Shown piece after piece: positions 25,380 through 35,843 of a stretch of DNA of 64,000 bases. The notes beneath the pieces were generated by a model. It did not search any database. It worked only from the letters and a program-made list of their open reading frames with translations, and had not been told where the DNA came from. Both the position numbers and the translations under genes were made by a program. Where the stretch lies: NCBI GenBank assembly GCA_016081115.2, contig CM071933.1, positions 61,022,660 to 61,086,659 of the forward strand. Reading direction: 5' to 3'. The stretch is from Rehmannia glutinosa (Eukaryota; Streptophyta; Magnoliopsida; Lamiales; Orobanchaceae). Within the stretch, counting starts at the first letter, position 1. Each line of letters begins with the position of its first letter.

Positions 25380-25980
25380 TTGTTGCCCACCTATTAGCCA
25401 TGTGTTTTGCCCACATCAGTGCCCACGGCGTTGCCCACTTCAATGCCCACTTCTTTCCCCACTTTGTGGAGTCTGTGATGTGTTGTGTGGAGTCTGTAGA
25501 GTCTATAATGTGTTTTTAGGTTGGCATATGTATGGACTTGGGTGTTTTCAGGAATTTTTAATCTTGCCCACCTATTTGCCTTGTAGTCTGCCCACATGTT
25601 TGCCTACTTGTATCTAACACTACTTTGTGGAGTCTGTGACGTGTTGTGTGGATTTTATGATCATCTTCTGTAGAGTCTATAATGTGTTTTTAGGTTGGAA
25701 TATGTATGGACTTGGGTGTTTTTGATAATTTTTATCTTGCCCACCTATTTGCCTTGCAGTCTGCCCACATGTTTGCCTACTTGTATCTAACACTACTTTG
25801 TGGAGTCTGTGACGTGTTGTGTGGAGTTTATGATCATCTTCTGTTGAGTCTATAATGTGTTTTTAGGCCATCTATAATGTGTTTTTGAGAATTTTTCATC
25901 TTGCCCACCTATTTGCCTTGCAGTCTGCCCACATGTGTGCCTACTTGTACCTAACACTACTTTTCATTGTGCAGTTCAAG
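25380..25980 (+). repeat. Leader repeats: TGCCCAC array plus 165-174-bp tandem units
   Basis: At 25382-25466 TGCCCAC or near variants recur every 12 bp. From about 25480 a longer unit follows, beginning near tgcccacctatttgcctt and including tttgtggagtctgtgac. It is repeated about three times, with starts near 25563, 25737 and 25902. This lies just upstream of the DUF1985/Ulp1 coding start and would form its leader or promoter. Confidence 0.8.
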
Positions 25981-26899
25981 AAAGATGGCGCTTGTTCAAA
26001 ACGAAAAGGACCAATTTCCAGCGAGATTAAGTGCTCGTTGCGATCTGAATAAGGAATTAAACAGAATAGTTGGTTTTTTGAGTGATAGGAATAGACAAAG
26101 GTTCAGGGAATCGTGCTTTGGCCAATTCATGGATGTACAAAAGTTGAAATTTCAAGGCCAATTATATCTCCACCTTCTCTTTCGACAAGACAAGTCGATG
26201 TCATTGGACAAGATAACATTCCACTTCAACAATAAAGAGGCAGATTTTGGAGTAACTGAATTCTCATTGATCGCAGGACTTGGTTTTGGGTCCAAGTCTA
26301 CTATTCCATCGTCCTCGGGGATCTTCAAAAAATGATTTAGGAGATTTAATCCCCTTTGCCTGATACATGTGGAAAACGCTTTAGAAGAATGGTCCAAGAA
26401 AGAGAAAGGGGATGGAGATATGACCCTTAAGCTGGCTTTGCTATGTTTCTTATACGGTGTTCTTCTTGTAAGAGACCGTAAAACCAAAAAGGTTGTGGAA
26501 GAATATATTCACCTTGTCGATGATCTAGAAGCATTTAATGCTTATCCTTGGGGAAGAGTAGCTTTCAATTTCTTGGTGAAAGAAACACATGCCTGCATGG
26601 CCGGACGAGTAAAGGGTTTTTGGGAAAGAAAAGAAACAAAAAAAAAGCACGATTTTGAGAACTTTGACATCCACGGCTTCCACCCTGCCTTACAAGTATG
26701 TGCATATGAGGCGATCCCAGACGTCGCCAAATTGTGTGCCATCACAACAAAAGCTTCCAAGAATAGGGTGCCACGTATTTTGCATTGGTCAACCGAAGCC
26801 ACGGTATTTTCATTTGATAAATTGAAAACAACAATCTTCAGGACTTTGCTTCCGGGAGATGATGATACGGTAAGCTTTTTAATCAATTTTTATTGTATG

Positions 26900-27235
26900 T
26901 ATGCATGTCTGCTACTGTGCCCACTTGTATGCCCACATTACTGCCCACATGTTTTTTTGCCCACCTTTAAATTTGTCATTCACTACTGTACACCTGCCCA
27001 CTTATTTGCCCACGCTTATACCCACATGTGTGCCCACTTGTATGCTCACATTGTTGTTCATTTATTAATTTACACCTGCCCACTTCACTACCCACATGGT
27101 TGCCCACCTTGAAATTTGTCATTCACTAATGTACACCTGCCCACTAATTTGCCCACTTGTATGCTCGCATTGTTGTTGTTTCGCTAATATACACTTGCCC
27201 ACTCGTTTGCCCACTTCACTGCCCACTTGAAGTAC
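26900..27235 (+). repeat. TGCCCAC array in the first intron
   Basis: Many copies of tgcccac(at/tt)- spaced by 12 bp or multiples, for example from 26918 on, fill most of the intron between 26870 and 27277. Confidence 0.85.
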
Positions 27236-27599
27236 CATGTATGCACTATTTTTTGACTTTTGTTTATATGTTTGTAGCTCGTTGTTCACAAACACCTGAA
27301 ACGTCCAAACTGGAGCAAGATACTGAGTCCTTGAAAAAACTTTTTGTGTGGGAAGATGCACTTGAGAAAGAGGATTTGAGACAGAAAAATGAAGAAGAAA
27401 AAAAGAAGAAATCTTTGAAAAGAAAAATGTTTGAGGAAAAAAAGGAGGGTGAAGGTAAAGATGAGGAAGGAGGGCCAAATCCTCCCATGGACTAGTTTGG
27501 TTTGTCGAGGAAAGTCGACAAAATTGAGTCTATGCTGAAGTCAATAATGGAGCATTTGGGATGCTCAATTGCTGAAGAGGTGGGCAAAGAACAAGCTCC

Positions 27600-27770
27600 A
27601 TCGAGTGCCCACCGTAGTGCCGACTATGGTGCCGATAGCTGTGCCAACAAGGATGGCAACCGGGACGCAGTCCGCGTTGCCCAACACGATGCCGATCGGG
27701 ACTTGGCTGCCGACATTGTTGCCGACAAGCCTGCCGACATTGTTGCCGACAGTGGGCACCACTTTCAGAA
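27600..27770 (+). repeat. 12-bp repeat inside coding sequence, plus-strand gene
   Basis: Here the 12-bp unit appears as tgccgac/tgcccac/tgccaac within the linker exon. It is read as a tetrapeptide rhythm with Ala-Asp at its core (VADKPADIVADSG). Its orientation on the DNA is the same as in the introns. Confidence 0.8.
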
Positions 27771-29459
27771 GCAACCCATAGGCTCTCCCCCCTCATCCCC
27801 TCCTGATGTTTCCTCAAAAGGTATACGAGGACCTGTGTATGATGACACCACTTCTGATGAAAAGAAAGATATACCAGGTCCTTTTGCCCTTGTTCCTGCC
27901 GGCAGCGACGCCCAACCCATTACATATGTCCCGCACAAAGGATTTGAAGAATTGATTGCCAAGCCTTCAAAACTTGATGCATTACTTTCAGTGGTTCAAA
28001 CCACTAAGGTTGTGGCTTCAAATCCAACAATTACTGCCGATGGTGAGGGCGGTGCATCCGAAAGTGATGGGGACAATGCTAAGCCTGATTTTGTTGATAT
28101 TGGTAGTCTTGTCAGAGTCGGATCTCCAAAACTTGGTGACATTGTTTATCAAAAACGTAAAAGGATGATAAGACCTGGCCCCACGAAGAAATCGCCTTTT
28201 ACGGACCCAAGTCATCATGTCCTACCGAGGAAGAAGGGTAAGGTGGTTGTGGAGGATGCTCCGGAAATTCCTCAACTGCAACTCTTTGATCCAATGGGCC
28301 TTTACCCACAGGCCTTGATTGAAGAATTTGAGAAGTGGTTTGATGAAAACAAGGACAACAAGGACGTAGTCGTTCCTTGTTCAGTTGAGGAAGGTCACAA
28401 ATTTTGTGCCTCGTGGTTCTTGAATATCCGTGACCCAGAAGGATGGCTGGATGATCAGGTATGTGAATAAAACCACTTCCATTTTCCTGCCCACTTTTGT
28501 TTTTACTTGCCTACATTTTTGCCTTACTGTGTGCCCACATATGTGCCCACTTTGCAGCAAATGGACTTGTTGATGCGCCTCGTTGCGTATAAATCAAAAA
28601 AATGGCATGAACATTTCTTGTCGAACTGGACAACTGTAGATATGCTATTTTGGGTACGTAGCATTATTCATTTACACAAACATGTCATTCATCTTGTTTT
28701 TTTGATATAAATTTGTTTATGACATTGATTTACTTTAATTTTACAGAATAATTTGACTATGAAATGGGGTGCCAAGTTTGTGAAAGCTTCAAAGAACATA
28801 AAGAAACTCTGGTCTTGGTGGAAGGTGGACGAGACTATGCTGGAATATTTGATGGGCACATATCCGATGAAGCGGTGTAGGAAATCATGGGTTGATGTTG
28901 AGAAGGTCATGGCATAGCCACGCGTTCATCGCAACCATTGGGTGGTATATGAGTTGGACTTGAACAAAAAGTTGATCGTTGTATATGATTCAATGTCCGA
29001 GTCCAAGTCATTCAATACTTATATTGGACAATTCTGTAAATTAGCGTTAATGCTACCAAGTTTGTGCGAGGAAGCTCACATTTGGGACAAAAGGGTCGAG
29101 CCCCCCCAAAAGGATTGGAATATTGAACGGTAGGAGCATCATCCGCAACAATTGAATACCAGTGATTGTGGAATAATGTGCATGAAGATGGTTGAGTCCT
29201 TGGTCACGGGGCGCGGTGTAGTGAAAATCAACGCCAAGAGGTGCGATGAATTCAGGCTCAGAATTTGCTCAGAATTATACAAAGAAGGAAATATTAGATG
29301 TTAATTTGTAAGTATATTGTGTGGATTAAACTTTTATTTCTGTTTCCTATATTAGATGTCAGTATAGTACTTGTATATTATGTATGACGTTAGTACTTGT
29401 ATATCAATCGTAATTATGTATGACATTAGTACTTGTATATTCTTGTAATTCCAAATTAG

Positions 29460-31268
29460 GCATGCCCACAATCCACGTATACACACACCTAAAGCCATAA
29501 AACAATATTTGAAACAACCACCTTCATCAGCCTCAATCTCGGTCACAGTACCTCAATTGACTTGTTGGACACGCTCCAAGTAAGCAGCAAGTTGTTTGAA
29601 CGAATCTTCAGGAGAACCTCTAACCAATTTAATTGCTTCTTCATTTGCTCTCCATGCTTTGTCATAACTTATGTCCACATTGAATTTATCTTTTATTTCA
29701 GCAATAATAGCTAGAGGTGGGTATGAATGTGTGGGTTGTTTATACCTGTATATAACTGCCTCACCCAACACCTTACTCCTAGCCTGCCGATGCTCATGGT
29801 TGTTCATTTCAATCGAACACTCATGACAATTTATATATTTTACAACAACCCACAGATGCCCACCTCGCCGCCTAGTCACGCGTATCATCCACCCACAATT
29901 TTTATCCACACACTTGGCAACAAATCTAACTGTGTTTGACTTTTTAACAATGTGTTGTCTATTTTTCAGCATACAAATTATTGCAAGTCGCCGAGTAAAT
30001 TCTCCTTTCGTACGGAAAACTTGACCAACCTGTAAATCATCATCTACTGAGATAGAGTTACAACTGCTTGTTTGATTGCTCATAGGCCCCACCCCGTGCC
30101 CGGCCGAGCAGAATTCCTTTTGCATGATTGACTACTTTCATGCCCACCTTCATGCCTACTTTTCTGCCCACAATTCCTATGCCCACCATCCTGCCCACCA
30201 TATTGTCTGAACTCCTGCCCATAATTCTTATGCCCACTTTCCTGCACACCATCATATTGCCTGAACTCCTGCCCACCTTTATTCTGCCCACTTTCCTGCC
30301 CACAATCTTGCCTACACTCTTGCCTGCCTTTCTTATGCCCACTTTCCTGCCCACAATCTTGCCTACACTCCTGCCTACCATTATCATGCCCATCATCATG
30401 GCGATTTCTGGTTGATGTTCATTCCTACTCTCTAGACGACTTTTGTGCCCACCCCCGAGTTTAGCATTCCCCCTTGCTGCTGCCTCAACACCACCACCAC
30501 AACCACCACCACTACCATCTTCGTCACTTGACCTATCTACGTCCTCCCAAAACAGAGGGTCATTCTCAAGGTCTTCAATAGTCATACCTAAATATTCTTC
30601 AAAACCAGATGTTTCTTTGACAACCCCTTTGCCTTTATCGATGTTATGCTTGGGGCGTGGTAGATAGTTTCTTTTTCAACACCACCACCATCATTCTCTT
30701 TAGAAGTAATAGGACAATCATCGCCACTTGACATATCTACATCCTCCCAAAACATAGGGTCATTCTCAAGGTCTTCCGTAGTCATATCAAAATGTGGAAG
30801 TGTACTTGATTTTCTTTTTGCAACCCTTTTTAGTTTATTCATCTTACGCTTTTTCGTAAATGACGGAGGTGGCATAACCTCTTCAATGATAGGTTCTTTT
30901 TAACTGGTAACATCTCTCCGATTGCTACTAGTGACTCCAAAGAGTGTTTTTCTTCTTCTTATTTTCCTTCTAATAAGACAAACCTAATGACACAAAGGCT
31001 TCTCGCTATTGATGCGAACAAGTAGCCTGACATCGTCATCATCGGTGACTGGACATGGTGGCAAGGGATCAACATGTTCATAGCCAAACCAACTGGTCAA
31101 CTCTATTTTGCCCTCATATGGATTGAATTTAGAGAAAATATAAGCTTTCCGCAACAATTCAGCGTAAGTAAACTCTGAAAGGAAGAGAACAGTTTTGGAA
31201 TGCTTCCCTGTATACCTCCATCGGGATGTACTTACGTCACAATCCCAAACTCCATCCCATAAGAGCAT
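29460..31268 (-). pseudogene. mudrA transposase, N-terminal half only
   Basis: Reading leftward: 31268-30984 has the PB1-like start (WDGVWDCD, LLRKAYIFSKFNP, LTSWFGYEHVDPLPP). At 30875-30588 and 30585-30420 there are two copies of an acidic block (EDLENDP.FWEDVD). At 30410-30130 a Val-Gly-Arg/Lys tetrapeptide repeat is encoded by the 12-bp array. At 30125-29553 lies the MULE DNA-binding domain (VGQVFRTKGEFTRRLAI, CVDKNCGWMIRVTRR, CHECSIE, then SPEDSFKQLAAYLERVQQVN). A stop follows, then only the first residues of the catalytic domain (FKYCFMALGVCIRGLW). The DDE nuclease domain itself is gone. Several frames and stops are involved, so this element cannot move by its own transposase. Confidence 0.8.
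30128..30415 (+). repeat. 12-bp array inside the mudrA remnant
   Basis: TGCCCAC and variants tgcctac/tgcacac recur at 12-bp multiples on the plus strand, although the gene here is on the minus strand. The minus-strand reading is a Val-Gly-(Arg/Lys)-x tetrapeptide series. Confidence 0.85.
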
Positions 31269-31319
31269 TATATGAACCCCTGCAGTAAATAGATAGATAT
31301 AAAAGATCAGTTTCGTTGT

Positions 31320-31700
31320 CCACCCACAAATTTTTGAAATTCAATGTAAATGCCCACACAACTGCCCACACAAATACCCACCTAAGTGCCCACATCCGGT
31401 CCAGTTCACTTTGTCCTCCCAAACAAAATGACATTGAATTTAACTGCCCACATAACTGCCCACACAAATGCCCACAAAATTGTCCACCCAAGTACCCACC
31501 TCCGGTCCAGTTCACTTTGTCCTCCCTAACAAAATGACATGAATTTAACTGCCCACATAACTGCCCACACAAATGCCCACAAAATTGCCCACCCAAGTAC
31601 CCACCTCCGGTCCGGTTCACTTGTCCACCCACAATTTTTGATATTTAACATAACTGCCCACCCAATTGCCTACGGTTATGCCCACGTGTTTGCCTACTGA
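31320..31700 (+). repeat. TGCCCAC array in about 108-bp tandem units
   Basis: A unit of about 108 bp starting near ccggtccagttcacttt (31395, 31502, 31610) includes four to six 12-bp TGCCCAC copies each. It lies upstream of the mudrA remnant, mirroring the leader array of the other gene. Confidence 0.8.
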
Positions 31701-32219
31701 TACAACTTGCGAAAAATCGAAACTCTTCAAATTATGCCCATTTCAAAAATCGTGAAAAATTGGTTAATTGTTCCATTTTGCGAAAATGAAAATCACTAAC
31801 ATTACACGAAAGAACAATCAAAACTAACCTTTATCCATATTTTTGATGCAAGAACTGAGATTTATTGTCGAACACAGTCCTCAATTTTGCCTCCTTCAAA
31901 CGCGTCGCATTTACTAGGGTTTGTAATGATGAAGACGAAATCATAAATCTTGCTCTCTTTGCTCGAAAATCTTGTTTGTGATTGAGAAGTAGGGTTGTAA
32001 TGGTGAAACTAGGGTTTGTAATGGTGAAAAGGGAACTCCCGCTACCTGAAAATTTCACTCCCGCCCATAAGGAAGCCTTTTTCCTTTTTTTTTAAGTTAG
32101 GGGTAAAGTAGACATTTTAGGTAGGGAAAAGGGGTAGATTTCATTAGTTAATAAAGTGGGAGTATTTTTCCTTAATACCCCCTTGTTGGGGGTATTTTCG
32201 CTAATTTCCCTATATATTT

Positions 32220-32341
32220 CTTTCTTTTTATTATTATATCGAACGACTCTGGTTCTGCGAGTGCGCGCCTCTTCGAACTATGGCGGCACCTTTGCCAATT
32301 TTTCATTTTATTACAATCCTTCAATTTTCAGGCGGTGGCTG
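32220..32341 (-). promoter_or_regulatory. Possible displaced ALKBH2 promoter sequence
   Basis: This is the host sequence directly beyond the MULE. Before the insertion it would have adjoined the ALKBH2 leader. No specific element can be named. Confidence 0.3.
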
Positions 32342-33518
32342 GTGGGCCCTAGGTGTGGAAATGGGCCAAGCCAAGTCGGGCTTTGAGTTGGTAGGTCTGG
32401 GCCTGCTTTGTTAAGCTTAGGCTCAAGTCTGGCCTATTATCTGTAATAGGCTTTTTTCATAGGCTCGGTCTGGGTTTTTTAAGTAAAAAAGGCCAAGTTT
32501 GAACCTAGTTAAAACATGTTTAAACCTATCAAAGTCAGTTTCAAACAAAAAAAATTAATTATAAACTACAAAAAACACACGACTATCTCACGATAGTCAA
32601 TACAAGATTAATAATGAAAACAACAAAATGCACATGACAATTGAATCTATTACGCTACATCTCCAAAGAACATAAATATGATAATACAATATTCAATAAA
32701 TCCATAAAAATAACAAATCCAAATACAAAATCAATATCTCATTAGTGTTCTAATATTATAATTATATATAAGGTATATGTAATATTTTTATACAATTTAC
32801 ATCTTCAATATATATATATATATAACTTAATACATACATATATTCTATATAATATTATTTATTTCTATATATTATATGTGTATTATATGTAACATTATAT
32901 ATATTATATGTAAGTCTTAAATAGGCCGGCCTGTTGAGCTTAAAAAACTTTTTTAAAAGGCTCAGGTTTGACTCATCTACTTAAATTGGCTTTGTAAAGC
33001 CTGAGCCTGGCCTAATTGTTAAATAGGCCAAGCTAAACCAAGCCCTTAGAGCTTCTCCAGCAACACGCCAAAGAAACGCCCAACGCCAAACTCCACCCTC
33101 CAGCAATGCGCTATACACTGCGCCAATTTACATCCTGCTACAGTGCAGCGCCACATGTGGCGCTGCACTGTTTTGACGCCAAACTTTTTCTTTTTTTTTA
33201 ATTTTTTAATATATTTTACTTACTTTTGAATATTGTAATTGAAATTATATTCAATTAACCTAATAGAAAATAATATTAAAATTAATTTAATTATGTGTGA
33301 TAATTATTTTTTGACTAATATGATATGTAATTTGCATAATAGTATGATATTTAAAATACTACACAAAAAAATATAAATCTTACATAAAATTTCATTATAA
33401 AATACTGAAACATAAAATTACCACAATAAAAAACAGTTACATAAAAATAGATAAAGTTACATAAAATAACTAAAAATAAAATTATTAAATACAAATAAAA
33501 ACAGATACAATATTTTTT

Positions 33519-34513
33519 CTAGTAATCTGGAAGATCACTTCCGGACCCTCCAAGATCTGGAAAAAAATCTCCAAATATACTAGAGTTTGGTTGTTGTGCT
33601 TGTCTTCTCTTCTGTATAATTTGTTGTTGCTCCAATCGGAAGAATTCACGCCGTTCGGGATCTGAAATGGTATCCAAATTCATCATTAAAATATTATCTT
33701 CTCTCATCAATTCATTTATTTTAGATTTACGATTTTGTGCTTCGATTTTTTTCATTTCCAACTCAACAACGCGGTCTTTTTTTGTAATTGAACTTAATAA
33801 TATTTCTCGAAGTTTTGCATTCTCTTCTTTGACCTTGTTTGCAAAAGCAGATGCATCTTCACTCTGTTTTCTTTTCAATTTAGATTTTTTGACGCCCTCA
33901 GGACGATGTGATGAAGAACCGCCACTAATATTTTCATCACTTAAATTGATTGAAAATGAAGATAGTGAAGGATTAGGGGAAATAGGAGACTCTGGTGTAT
34001 TTTCTTCAGGAAGTGAAGAGACTCCGTCGATGGTTTCTGCTTGCACATATTCTATCATAACATACCACACATGGTCAAATTTGAATCCACCGCTATATCC
34101 TTTTTGTTGCATCAATAACTCATTTGCACGCTCCAACTGCATAATTTATCAATATTATTGAGATTTAAAATATTAATAATATGACAAAAACAATAAAATG
34201 TATAATATAATTTACTTACGAGTATTTGTTCATTTGCACAGCTTGGATTAAGATATTCAATTTGTTGAAGACATCCGTTGAATTTTCTAACATCTTTGAG
34301 AATCGTTTTCATGTGACATTGCAATGATCTTTGGTTGCGGTCTTTTATGTTAGAGTTTGGCTTTCCTGAGTTGTATTTATCTTCAATGCGTTTCCAGAAT
34401 TGTTCTCTTGTTTGGTTTGTACCCACAATTAGATCCTGTGAAATATCAAGAAAGATATTACAAAGGTGATGGTCTTCAGCAACCGTGTAATTAGTAGAGC
34501 GTGGTTTAGACAT
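33519..34513 (-). CDS. Harbinger ORF1: Myb/SANT-like DNA-binding protein
   Basis: Two exons, 34220-34513 and 33519-34136, join in phase across a 83-bp GT-AG intron to give 303 residues. The N-terminal part (about residues 5-95) has the trihelix/SANT look of plant Harbinger ORF1 products (YTVAEDHHLCNIFLDIS, QFWKRIEDKYN, KDRNQRSLQCHMKTI). It is followed by a serine-rich linker with a basic KKSKLKRK. The C-terminal NAM-associated-like helix (KEENAKLREIL through ERREFFRLEQQQIIQKRRQ) completes it. In related elements ORF1 binds the transposon ends and brings the nuclease into the nucleus. This ORF is undamaged even though its partner nuclease is broken. Confidence 0.8.
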
Positions 34514-34563
34514 TTTGGAGAGAGCAAATATAAAACAAATGAATTTGGAGAAGTTGAAGAAGT

Positions 34564-35449
34564 ATGTGGAAGAATAGATGGTATGTCATCTATCTGAGAT
34601 CGCCCACTGCTAATGACGTTGCAAGACTACTTTATATTGGTAAGCAACGAGGTTTCCCAGGAATGTTAGGTAGTTTAGATTGTATGCACTGGAGGTGGAA
34701 AAATTGTCCAATAGCCTGGGCAGGACAATATGCGGGCCGAAGTGGGCATCCAACAATTATTCTTGAGGCAGTAGCTGATTATGATCTATGGATATGGCAT
34801 GCATATTTCGGGATGCCAGGATCTAACAATGATATTAATGTGTTGGAGACATCCCATTTGTTCTCTAACATTGCTAGAGGGGTTCTCCTCCCGCACATTA
34901 CGTTATTCAAGGAAATGAATACAACATGGGTTATTATTTAGGTGATAACATATATCCCAAGTGGGCAACTCTTGTGCAAACTATCCATGCACCAAGTGGT
35001 CCCAAAAAGACATATTTTGCATATATCCCAAATGGGCAACTCTTGTGCAAACTATCCATGCACCAAGTGGTCCCAAAAAGACATATTTTGCAAAGAAACA
35101 AGAAGCATGTAGAAAGGACGTGGAACGTGCATTTGGAATTCTCCAAAGCTGATTTGCAATTGTGTCAAATCCACCATGTTTTTGGAGTAAAAGTGATTTG
35201 CAAGATATCATGAATGCGTGCATAATAATGCATAATATGATAATCGAGGATGAACGAGATCTTGATGCTCCAATTGAAGAAGCAAGAGAAGTGCCATCTC
35301 CAGATATCGAATTTGTTGAAAATGAACATACTCGTTTTCAAAATTTTCTTGCTCGGTTTAGGCAAATTAAAGATGCAGAGGCTCATTTCACACTTCGAAA
35401 TGCATTAATTGGTCATTTGTGGGAAGAATATTCCAATTCGGAGAACTAG
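34564..35449 (+). pseudogene. Harbinger DDE nuclease (HARBI1-like), broken
   Basis: Clear HARBI1-like motifs are present: GFPGMLGSLDCMHWRWKNCP with the first catalytic Asp, GRSGHPTIILEAVADYDLWIWHAYFGMPGSNNDINVL with the second, KQEACRKDVERAFG with the Glu, and MHNMIIEDER. The N-terminal third usual for the family is missing. A frame change near 34935 breaks the reading. A 71-bp tandem duplication (34950-35020 and 35021-35091) shifts it again, and a TGA at about 35150 interrupts the stretch after FGILQS. The enzyme cannot be functional. Confidence 0.85.
34950..35091 (+). repeat. 71-bp tandem duplication in the nuclease
   Basis: The segment from atatatccca to acatattttgc is present twice with one or two differences. 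Seventy-one is not a multiple of three, so the frame shifts. Confidence 0.9.
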
Positions 35450-35843
35450 TCAATATCATATTGTAATTTGTTTCTGTATTATTATGAATTTTTATTTTAA
35501 TATTTTGCATTATTTTTCTTAAATTTTATATACTTTTTTAATTTGATTATTTTGAATATAAAAAATTTAGTAGATATTATATAAAATAAAATTGCTTATA
35601 TAATGTGAAAATCAATTATAAGTAATTAAAATTAATATTAAATTAATAAAAGAAGGAATCTTATGGAATATTCTTTTTTAGTGCAGAAAAATAGTGCAAA
35701 CTGCTGGAGATGGAATGCAGATTCTGCACTAAAGTAGTGCAGACTCTGCACTAAAGTAGTGCAAACTACTGGAGATGGTCTTAGTAGGTCGGGCCATAGG
35801 CCCCTGTTGGGTAGTCTGACCTATTACCACCCCTAGTGGGCCC

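Larger units (their letters stand above)
25985..29304 (+). pseudogene. DUF1985 plus Ulp1 cysteine protease gene of the MULE
   Basis: Coding exons: 25985-26869 (DUF1985-like, with FSLIAGLGFG), 27278-28458 (charged linker with tetrapeptide repeats), 28558-28653 and 28747-29304 (Ulp1/SENP-type protease domain). The protease triad is still present: His in HRNHWVVYEL, Asp in VVYDSMS, a Gln-containing PQQLNTSD, and Cys in SDCGIMC. Such enzymes cleave SUMO; whether MULE-borne ones do is unproven. Four in-frame stops interrupt it (TGA 26333-26335, TAG 27493-27495, TAG 28915-28917, TAG 29131-29133). The phase across the first intron also disagrees by one base. The coding frame otherwise reads through on both sides of each stop, so decay is recent. 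Introns 1 and 2 contain the 12-bp repeat. Confidence 0.8.
24754..32210. mobile_element. Mutator-like element with Ulp1 cargo, 7.46 kb
   Basis: Both ends carry inverted repeats of at least 50 bp starting GGGAAATTAG and including acccccaacaagggggtatt, with only a few mismatches. The 9 bp TATATATTT flank it on both sides (24745-24753 and 32211-32219), matching the MULE duplication length. Inside are two convergent gene remnants: a DUF1985/Ulp1-protease gene on the plus strand (25985-29304) and a truncated mudrA on the minus strand (29460-31268). Plant MULEs carrying Ulp1-like genes are known (the Kaonashi group of Arabidopsis); those are described as lacking long terminal repeats, whereas this one has them. 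The 12-bp TGCCCAC repeat pervades the element. Confidence 0.9.
33049..35780. mobile_element. PIF/Harbinger transposon, 2.7 kb
   Basis: The ends GAGCTTCTCCAGCA and, inverted, GACCATCTCCAGTA match at 11 of 14 positions. TTA flanks both sides (33046-33048 and 35781-35783). Inside are the two genes typical of the superfamily in divergent orientation: a Myb/SANT-like ORF1 on the minus strand and a DDE nuclease on the plus strand. Confidence 0.85.
32350..35835. mobile_element. hAT-type element split by a nested Harbinger
   Basis: The ends read TAGGTGTGGAAATGGG and, inverted, TAGGGGTGGTAATAGG. The 8 bp GTGGGCCC flank both sides (32342-32349 and 35836-35843). Removing the inserted transposon (33046-35780 with its duplication) leaves about 750 bp without coding capacity, so this was a non-autonomous hAT element. 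Confidence 0.75.

Noticed and set aside
27530..27817. Minus-strand open frames rich in Arg/Gln/His
   Set aside because: They are the antisense of the linker exon of the DUF1985/Ulp1 gene; the apparent repeat is the 12-bp array.
25380..31700. The TGCCCAC series as a CRISPR-like array
   Set aside because: The unit is 12 bp with degenerate spacers, lies inside a eukaryotic transposon and has no associated genes.
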